Shown here: positions 4,894 to 11,500 of the stretch, one piece after another | Numbering within the stretch: the first letter of the stretch is position 1 | Layout: each line of letters starts with the position of its first letter | DNA from: Akkermansiaceae bacterium | Lineage (GTDB): Bacteria > Verrucomicrobiota > Verrucomicrobiia > Verrucomicrobiales > Akkermansiaceae | Assembly: GCA_024233135.1 (NCBI GenBank) | Contig: JACKPZ010000047.1 | Span: 1-18,985 of the forward strand | Direction: 5' to 3' | DNA: 18,985 nucleotides | Position numbers and translations under genes: made by a program | The notes under the pieces: generated by a model | What the model saw: the letters and a program-made list of their open reading frames with translations, nothing else | What the model was told of the DNA's origin: nothing | Databases searched by the model: none

Positions 4894-7413
4894 ATGCAAT
4901 CGCCCTCCGTCCTGTCCTACTGCCCCGATCTGCTCCACCCGTCCCGCCGTCCGACCCGCGAGGTGAAGGTCGGAAACGTGGGCGTCGGCGGCGCGAACCC
5001 GATCCGCGTGCAGTCGATGATCACCTCGGACACCCGCGACACGCCGGCCTGTGTGAAAGAGGTGCTCGATCTGGCGAATGCCGGCTGCGAGATCGTCCGC
5101 ATCACCGCGCAGACCAAAGTGTATGCCGCGAACCTGGAGAACATCGCCCGCGAGGTCCGCGCCGCTGGATGCGATGTGCCGCTGGTGGCCGACATCCATT
5201 TCAAACCCGACGCCGCCCTCGAAGCCGCCAAGTGGGTCGAAAAAGTCCGCGTGAATCCCGGAAACTACGCGGACAAGAAGAAATTCGAGATCCGCGAGTA
5301 CTCGGACGCCCAATACGAGGAGGAACTCGGGCGGATCCGCGAGGAGTTCACGCCGCTGGTTCACCTCTGCAAGGATCTCGGCCGCGCGATGCGCATCGGC
5401 ACCAACCACGGGTCGCTTTCCGACCGCATCATGAACCGTTACGGCGACACGCCGCTCGGCATGGTCGAGAGCGCGCTCGAATTCGCCCGCATCGCCCGGG
5501 AAAACGACTACCACGAGCTGATCTTCTCGATGAAGGCGAGCAACCCGAAGGTGATGATCGAGGCCTACCGCCTGCTTGTCGCCCGCCTGGATGCGGAAGG
5601 GCCGGACTGGAACTATCCAATCCACCTCGGCGTCACCGAGGCCGGCGATGGCGAGGACGGCCGCATCAAGAGCGCCATCGGCATCGGCTCGCTGCTTGCC
5701 GACGGCATCGGCGACACGATCCGCGTCTCGCTCACCGAGGATGCCGTGCACGAAATCCCCGTGGCGAAGGCGCTGGCGGAGCCTTTCCAAGGTGGCTGGG
5801 ACTTGCAGTCCCAGTCCGTGGCCGGGACTTGCAGTCCCGGTCTCCAATCCCTCGCGCAATCGATCCGCCCCGACTGGTCGACGCTCGAAAAACACACCTC
5901 CACATTCCTCCCCCACTGGCGCATTCCCGGAGCCACCTACGCGGTCACCTTCCGGATCAAAGACTCTCTTCCCGCCTCCGTCCTAAGCGATTTCGAGCGC
6001 AAACGAACCGTCCTTCTCGAACAAATCGCCCGCGAAAAAGAACACGCCGGCTCCCGGAACGCCCTGCCCGCATTGCTGTCTCTCCACGCGGAAATCCAGG
6101 CTCTCTCCGAGACCCTCATCGAACCCGCGCTTCATGCCGCCGAGGGCCCCCGGCCGCTTGCGGATCCCGAGGTCGCCGGAGCGGTGGAACGTGCCCTGAA
6201 ACACTTCGATGGCGAGCGATACGACCTGCACGCGTGGTCGGTGATGCCGAATCACGTCCATGTTCTCCTCACGCCGCGCGACGGGCACGAACTGGAGAGA
6301 ATCGTTCAGTCTTGGAAGACGTTCTCCGCGAAAGAGGCGAATCGGATTCTCGGAACATCCGGAACATTCTGGCAGGAGGAATATTACGATCACATCGTGC
6401 GGGATGGGGAGGATTTGAAACATCAGTTGAGATATATCCTCGGAAACCCGGGGAAAGGTCATGCATCCGCGGAGTGGACGGGTTGTGCGTTTCCTGATGT
6501 TGGGACTGCAAGTCCCAACCACGGACTGGGACTGCAAGTCCCAGCCACTCTTTTCTCCCCCTCCTACGACCCCTTCACCTATCAGCGCCGCCACAGCGAC
6601 ACGCTGCTGGTCATGGGCCATGAAGTGGGCGGTGAGAATCCGCCGCGCGTCTTCACCACCCAGGACCGTTGGAACGCGCTGGCCCACAAGATCTCCTCGC
6701 TCGGCGACTACAAACCCGAGGTCATCGTCGAGAAATCCGATCTCGTGGAGATCGATCCGAACGACGACGAAGCGGTCGCCTCGTTGAACACAACGACGGA
6801 GAGAAAACTCATCACCGTGGTCGACGGGACGCCGATGGACGTGGTGCCCGCGTTCCGGCTGCTCGCCTCGCGGGTGAAAGCGAAACACCCGATCCTACTC
6901 AAGGACACGCTCCATCCGCCCGCGGGCGACACCGACTTTCTCAACGCCCTGCTCACGGCGTCGCGGAACATCGGCTCGCTCCTTTGCGACGGCATCGGCG
7001 ATGCCGTGCTCGTCCGCGGTGAGACCGCGCCCGGCCAGTCGCTGCGGCTCGCCTACAACATCCTGCAGGCCGCCGGCTCGCGGATCTTCAAAACCGACTA
7101 CGTCGCCTGCCCGTCGTGCGGCCGCACGCTCTTCAACCTCCAGCAGACGACCCAGAAGATCCGCGAGGCCACCGGCCACCTCAAGGGCGTGCGCATTGCC
7201 GTCATGGGATGCATCGTCAACGGCCCCGGCGAGATGGCCGACGCCGATTTCGGCTACGTCGGCGGCGCGCCCGGCAAGATCAACTTGTATGTCGGCAAGA
7301 CCGCGGTGAAATTCAACATCCCGGAAGCCGAAGCCGTCGGGCGCCTCATCGACCTGATCCGCGACCACGGCCGCTGGATCGACGCGCCCGAACCCGCCGC
7401 CACCGAAGCATGA
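4894..7413 (+). CDS. ispG: IspG (HMB-PP synthase) with an in-frame transposase insertion
   Basis: IspG/GcpE makes HMB-PP from methylerythritol cyclodiphosphate in the MEP isoprenoid pathway. The N-terminal TIM barrel (about 1-299) has GGANPIRVQSM, ADIHF, VRVNPGNY and GDTIRVSLTED. Residues about 300-552 are foreign: REP-like ends and a RAYT transposase, all in frame. IspG resumes at SYDPFTYQRR and continues through the middle domain of long, plant/chlamydial-type enzymes to the 4Fe-4S domain, with ligands C739, C742 (CPSCGR), C773 (MGCIVNGPGE) and E780. Without the insert the protein would be about 586 aa, normal for the long type. I start it at ATG 4894, shortly before the conserved REVKVGNVGVGG; the frame is open back to 4615 but that part overlaps the divergent gene. 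Its TGA overlaps the clpS ATG. All recognised active-site residues remain, so a functional 839-aa fusion is possible; an inactivated copy or an assembly error cannot be excluded. Confidence 0.95.
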   Translation: MQSPSVLSYCPDLLHPSRRPTREVKVGNVGVGGANPIRVQSMITSDTRDTPACVKEVLDLANAGCEIVRITAQTKVYAANLENIAREVRAAGCDVPLVADIHFKPDAALEAAKWVEKVRVNPGNYADKKKFEIREYSDAQYEEELGRIREEFTPLVHLCKDLGRAMRIGTNHGSLSDRIMNRYGDTPLGMVESALEFARIARENDYHELIFSMKASNPKVMIEAYRLLVARLDAEGPDWNYPIHLGVTEAGDGEDGRIKSAIGIGSLLADGIGDTIRVSLTEDAVHEIPVAKALAEPFQGGWDLQSQSVAGTCSPGLQSLAQSIRPDWSTLEKHTSTFLPHWRIPGATYAVTFRIKDSLPASVLSDFERKRTVLLEQIAREKEHAGSRNALPALLSLHAEIQALSETLIEPALHAAEGPRPLADPEVAGAVERALKHFDGERYDLHAWSVMPNHVHVLLTPRDGHELERIVQSWKTFSAKEANRILGTSGTFWQEEYYDHIVRDGEDLKHQLRYILGNPGKGHASAEWTGCAFPDVGTASPNHGLGLQVPATLFSPSYDPFTYQRRHSDTLLVMGHEVGGENPPRVFTTQDRWNALAHKISSLGDYKPEVIVEKSDLVEIDPNDDEAVASLNTTTERKLITVVDGTPMDVVPAFRLLASRVKAKHPILLKDTLHPPAGDTDFLNALLTASRNIGSLLCDGIGDAVLVRGETAPGQSLRLAYNILQAAGSRIFKTDYVACPSCGRTLFNLQQTTQKIREATGHLKGVRIAVMGCIVNGPGEMADADFGYVGGAPGKINLYVGKTAVKFNIPEAEAVGRLIDLIRDHGRWIDAPEPAATEA
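5792..5814 (+). repeat. REP-like unit 1 (outer left)
   Basis: GTGG is followed by the 19-nt hairpin CTGGGACTTGCAGTCCCAG (8-bp stem, loop TGC). A 3-nt spacer (TCC) separates it from unit 2. It is translated in frame as part of the IspG fusion. Confidence 0.9.
5818..5840 (+). repeat. REP-like unit 2 (inner left)
   Basis: GTGG is followed by CCGGGACTTGCAGTCCCGG. It has the same core stem and TGC loop as unit 1. Compared with its mirror unit 3, the outer two base pairs are CC/GG instead of TT/AA, so pairing is kept. Confidence 0.9.
5818..6498 (+). CDS. REP-associated tyrosine transposase, read in the ispG frame
   Basis: This is a single-domain Y1 transposase of the RAYT type. It opens with the family's FLPHWRIPGATYAVTFR segment. 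The HUH motif is H454-V-H456 (in MPNHVHVLL, fused-protein numbering), then FWQEEYYDHIVRDGED and RYILGNP. Its Y514 aligns with the catalytic Tyr115 of E. coli TnpA-REP (HVDYIYINP), so nuclease residues appear complete. There is no ATG ahead of the domain. The only start candidate I see is a GTG at 5818 inside the left repeat, with weak ribosome-site support. There is also no stop: the frame passes through the right repeats into IspG. Its expression may therefore depend on ispG translation. The boundaries given are approximate. Such proteins nick and join single-stranded REP hairpins; whether this one is active is unknown. Confidence 0.85.
6500..6522 (-). repeat. REP-like unit 3 (inner right)
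   Basis: This is the inverted copy of unit 2. On the minus strand it reads GTGG then TTGGGACTTGCAGTCCCAA. The two outer pairs differ from unit 2 by compensating changes. Confidence 0.9.
6526..6548 (-). repeat. REP-like unit 4 (outer right)
   Basis: This is the inverted copy of unit 1, identical over all 23 nt on the minus strand, including the leading GTGG. It marks the right end of the element; IspG sequence resumes just after. Confidence 0.9.
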
Positions 7414-7706
7414 GTCCGATCGAAATGACCGATTCCGAAACCGCGACCGCCACCCAGGAAAACACGCAGCTCGACCTGCCGTGGAACGTGGTGGTCTTCG
7501 ACGACCCCGTGAACCTGATGGGCTATGTCACCTGGGTCTTCATGAAGGTCTTCGGCTACACCGAATCGAAAGCCGCGACGCTGATGATGGAGGTCCACCA
7601 ACTCGGCCGATCCGTGGTGTGGACCGGCGGTCGCGAAAAAGCGGAGTTCTACACCCAGCAGCTCCAATCCCACCAACTGAAAACCTCCCTCGAAAAAGCC
7701 GCATGA
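7410..7706 (+). CDS. clpS: ClpS, adaptor of the Clp protease
   Basis: Predicted 98-aa ClpS, which binds N-degron substrates and delivers them to the ClpA/ClpC unfoldase with ClpP in the cytoplasm. After a polar tail of about 20 residues, the core reads VVVFDDPVNLMGYV (D31, D32 at the binding pocket, where E. coli has N34-D35), then MMEVHQLGR with H63 aligning to the pocket histidine H66 of E. coli, and the terminal TSLEKA. The DDPVNLM form resembles actinobacterial-type ClpS. ATG 7410 overlaps the ispG stop (ATGA), and the gene ends in a second ATGA overlap with the next gene, so translation of the three is probably coupled. An alternative ATG at 7425 would trim five residues. Confidence 0.92.
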   Translation: MSPIEMTDSETATATQENTQLDLPWNVVVFDDPVNLMGYVTWVFMKVFGYTESKAATLMMEVHQLGRSVVWTGGREKAEFYTQQLQSHQLKTSLEKAA

Positions 7707-8176
7707 AAGTGATGCCCACCTTGGAAGGCGGACTCCGGATCGATCTTGAGGATCGTGACGACTGGGGCTTTCTCTACGCCATCCATCATGATGTCACGGC
7801 CTGCGATTCCCACCTTGCGGACAGGCTCGGATCCGCGGTTTCTCATCAGGAAATCGCCGACGATTGGCGTGAATTCGTCGTGCCCGACCTCGACCTTTCG
7901 TTTTCCTCGCAACTCAATGTCGTGGCCGAAGCCATTACCCGCGCCCGCGATGAGGCCGACGACGGTCCCGGCACCTTGTGGATCCGCCGTGACGATGCCT
8001 ACGATTGGTACGGCGCCCTCAACCAGGCCCGCCTCGCGATCGAGGAATGCCATCACTTCGGCCCCGGCGAATCGGTCGATCCGCTCTCGCTCGAACCCGG
8101 GGCCCGGCAGGCGTTCCTGCGTTCGCAGTTTTACTGCGCGCTGCAATCTCTCCTGTTGGAGAACGGGATGGGGTGA
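7703..8176 (+). CDS. Small DUF2017-like protein paired with ClpS
   Basis: Predicted 157-aa soluble, acidic protein with no signal peptide or membrane segment. The C-terminal half has DWYGALNQARLAIEEC (101-116) and FYCALQSLLLENG (143-155). These resemble the conserved helices of actinobacterial DUF2017 proteins, which are commonly encoded just after clpS. The match is from memory of the family pattern and should be treated as tentative. ATG 7703 overlaps the clpS stop by 4 nt, supporting co-translation and perhaps a shared role with ClpS. The function of DUF2017 is unknown. The gene ends 8 nt before the convergent surface-fibre gene, with no room for a separate terminator. Confidence 0.75.
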   Translation: MKVMPTLEGGLRIDLEDRDDWGFLYAIHHDVTACDSHLADRLGSAVSHQEIADDWREFVVPDLDLSFSSQLNVVAEAITRARDEADDGPGTLWIRRDDAYDWYGALNQARLAIEECHHFGPGESVDPLSLEPGARQAFLRSQFYCALQSLLLENGMG

Positions 8177-8184
8177 GGCCGGGG

Positions 8185-8511
8185 CTACCTGTCCGCATTC
8201 TCCAGCCGTTCGAGCCGTTCCTCAAGCTCGGCGATCCGTTTCTCCTTCTCGTCGAGCAGCCGCTTGAGCGCCTGGATCGCGGCGAAGGCGACACCGTCCG
8301 CATCCGTCGTGCTGATATGACGGTCGTCCGCACCCACGCCGAAGGCCGCATGGAAATCCTGCGCCATCGGACCGATGTGCCGCAGGTCGTCGTCGTCCGC
8401 ACGGAAGTTCCACGTGCTCACCGGCACCGACACGAGGCGCTCCAGAACCTCGGCCGGATCGACCGGCGTGATGGCTTCCTTCAGATTGCGATCGCTCGTC
8501 TGATAGAGTGT
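8185..8511 (-). other. Peptidase S74 chaperone domain
   Basis: This segment encodes residues about 1505-1613 of the fibre. Ser-Asp-Arg-Asn-Leu-Lys gives the Ser/Lys pair (S1511, K1516). HIGPMAQDF and the coiled-coil tail KRIAELEERLERLE follow, as is usual for this auto-processing domain. Confidence 0.88.
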
Positions 8512-11500
8512 CGGAACCGAAAGGTCATGGGAGAAAATGAATCGATCCTGGTTGTCGTGCCAACGGAGGTAATGGTTCGTGTCCAAGTCGTCGAAGTAGA
8601 TCGTGTCGTTGTCATTGGAGGCGTTCCGCCCCACCGAAAGATCCCCCTGCAGACGAAGTTCGCCACCCGCTTCCACGGTCATCTGGGGAACCAAGCCGGC
8701 GGTCGTTTCGTCGAAGGTCTCGAAAACCAGCCGCCCATTGTCATGATTCGAATCCAATCCCCACGTTGCGCCGATCCGGCCGATCGAAACATTGAACCTG
8801 GCCGGGTCGTACACTTGAAACTCCAACGCACTGCCGAAGCCCTCACCCGCGGGTCCCGACAGATTCGCGCGCAACGTCGCAAGCGAATGCATCTGCGAGG
8901 CACCGCCGGACAACGAATGCTCGAATACCGCGGGCAATGATGCGTTTTCGGGGGCCGTCGTGTCGAAACTGGCCACATGCAGCGCTTCGGCAGGGCTACT
9001 GACTCCGATGCCAATCCGGCCCACGTTCCACATCGATCGATCCACGAGATTGAGGTCGCTGGCGAAAGTCACCGGATTCGTCCCGCCACTGGTTCCTGAG
9101 ATCACGCCCGCGTTCTGGATCTCGGCGCCCGCCATGTCCAATTCGTCGGTCGCACCTTTCTTGAAGTACAAGCCCAGGTTCACCTCCGCGGACGCGGCCG
9201 ATCCGCTGCTGATGGTAAGAGTCTCATCGGTCAAAACCAGATCCTGAAGCTCGTTTTCCGGGTCGGCGTCGTTGTCGATCGTGCCACCGAGGGATACACT
9301 GCCGCCGCCAAGCGAGAGCGTGAGCGTGGTCCCATCAAGACTCAGGGTTTGAATTTCGTTCGTCGGACTTGCGTCGGGATCGTTCACATCATCCGTTCCG
9401 TCGGCGAAGCCGCTCGGGATGCCCGGGAGCGTGGCCCAGGTCTGCAATTCGTTCGTGGAGTCCGCATCAGCATCGTTCACATCGTCGGTGCCGTCCGCAA
9501 ATCCGGCTGGAATGCCGGGCAGGTTGCCCCAGTTCTGCAATTCATTCGTCGGATCCGCATCGGCGTCATCGAGATCCAACACGCTGCCCGGATTGCTCCA
9601 GACGGTTCCCGCGCCGGCTCGATAGAGGATCTGCCCTTCGGTTCCGCCACCGATCTTGTCCGAGGTCACGGCATTCGCGGCGAGTTCCGAGGTTCCGACC
9701 GCCCCCGCCACGATCTCATCGGCTCCCACCGCGTCCGTCGCGATTGCATCCGCAACCACCGCTCCTGTCGCGATCTTGTCCGCGGTCACCGCATCGTCAC
9801 TCAGGTCCTCGCTCAGAATTGTCCCGTCGAGGATCTTCTCCGTGGTCACCGAATCGTTCGCGAGTACGTCCTCGGTCACCGCATCAGGTGCAAAATCGGG
9901 AGTATCGATGGAATGGTCCTCGACGGTGAAGGAATTCACAGAACCACCCGCCATGTCGTCGTTGGTGAGCGAATGGTCCGCCACGTTGTTCGAGTCGATG
10001 GCATCGTCGGCCATGTCGTCGTGCCCCACGGAACCATCGATGATGTTGGATCCGTCCACCGAATCTTCATCGAGCTGGTCATGGGTGACCGTCCCGGCAA
10101 AGGGCGCCGTTGCCGAAGCGAGGTCGATGATGCTCAACGCTTGGTCCTGGTTCGAAACGACCAACGCGAGGGTGCCGTAGATGCACAGGCCGTCGGCACC
10201 ATCCAATCCGTTGAAACCATCCACCCCGTCGACGATCTCCTCGAGCATCACCGGCGCGGTGGGATCGCTCACGTCGATCATCGTCACCGCGTCGTCATTT
10301 TCAGCGGTCACCATGGCAATGGTGCCCGAAACGAATACTCCGGCCGCGCCATCCAAGCGGTTGAATCCGCCGGATCCATCCACCACCTCCGCGAGCAGGA
10401 CCGGAGATGACGGATCGGTGATGTCGATCATCGTAAGCGCATCGTCCTCGTCAGCCGTCACATAGGCGATGCCGTCCCGCACGAAGACGTCGCGCGCGCC
10501 GCCGAGCTTGGTGTAACCACCCGATCCGTCCACCAATTCCGCCAAGAGGACGGGCGATGCCGGATTGCTGACATCGATGATCGTGAGTGCATCGTCGTTA
10601 GTGGCGGTCACGTAGGCGGTATCGCCGTCCACGAACACATCGCGAGCCCCGGCGAGGTGGTTGAATCCGCCGGATTCATCGACCACTTCCGCCAGTTTCA
10701 CCGGCGACGATGGATCGGTGACATTGATCGTGGTGAGCGCGTTGTCGCCGAGAGCGGCGACATAGGCGGTTGTACCCGAAACCGCCACGCTCCATGCTCC
10801 GCCCAGTTGGTTGAAGCCGTCTCCGCCATCGCCCAGCGCGGCGAGCAGGCCCGGGCTCGACGGATCGCTGACATCGAGGATGTCAAGATTGCCATACTCC
10901 TTCGCAACCACGAACGCGATGTCTCCTTGGACAGCGATGTCCCTGACTCCGTCGAGGTCGAAAAGAGGGTGCGGTGTGGATTCCTCGGTAAGGATAACCG
11001 GCGATGTCGGGTTGGAAACGTCGATCGCAATGAGTTTCCCGCCGGATGAACCGGATTCCGCCACGTAGGCAACTTCATCCGCAACGCATACCGATGCGGT
11101 GCTGCCGTTCCAAGGCGCGGCCCCATAGTAGCGGGCGACGGCCATATCCAAGGGACCCCAGTTCTCGCCTTTCGATCCACACGCGACAATTCGGTCCTCC
11201 GAGTCAATTGCGACTTCCCACGCAAGATCGATGGCTCCTCCGAGATCCGTCACAACCACTCCGCCCGTGCCGAACACCGGGTCAAGAGCCCCGAGTTCTG
11301 TGAATCGAACAACAACGAAATCGCCTCCCTGGGAACCGACCACGACCATCCTGCCTTGGCTGTCGAACGCGAGGGCGCGCACCGTGACAGCCGCACCCAC
11401 ATCCACAACGGACTTTCCTCCGCTTCCGAAGGTGGGATCAAGTACACCATTCGCATCAAACCGGGCGAGGGCCACATCGCCACCCGACGATCCCGCCATG

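Larger units (their letters stand above)
5792..6548 (+). mobile_element. RAYT element (REP-flanked transposase) inside ispG
   Basis: The element is bounded by 49-bp inverted repeats (5792-5840 and 6500-6548), each holding two REP-like units, and encloses a Y1-type transposase. This is the layout of a REP/RAYT unit of the IS200/IS605-related HUH superfamily. No target duplication is seen, as expected for this class. The symmetrical span is 757 bp, which is not a multiple of three, so the exact inserted length or the flanking bases must differ slightly for IspG to stay in frame. The insert looks more A/T-rich than the flanking ispG, most clearly in the stretch 6350-6450, which suggests a separate origin. 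Confidence 0.88.

Noticed and set aside
4789..5916. Upstream extension of the TraB-like frame on the minus strand
   Set aside because: This part is antisense to ispG and to the left REP units. The signal peptide at Met 4788 marks the real start.
5792..6548. Intein or group I/II intron as an explanation for the ispG insert
   Set aside because: There are no intein splice-junction residues or homing endonuclease motifs and no intron core. The inverted REP-like ends and HUH/Tyr motifs fit a RAYT element.
5983..6888. 301-codon open frame on the minus strand across the transposase
   Set aside because: It is antisense to the transposase and IspG coding strand, which carry all recognised motifs. 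No motif is seen in this frame.
8177..8184. Bidirectional terminator between the DUF2017-like and fibre genes
   Set aside because: The gap is only 8 nt and no stem-loop with a T-run is visible around it.
9646..10062. Regular 30-bp repeats suggesting a CRISPR array
   Set aside because: There are no conserved repeat and unique spacer blocks. The repeats are degenerate, in frame, and encode decapeptides of the fibre.
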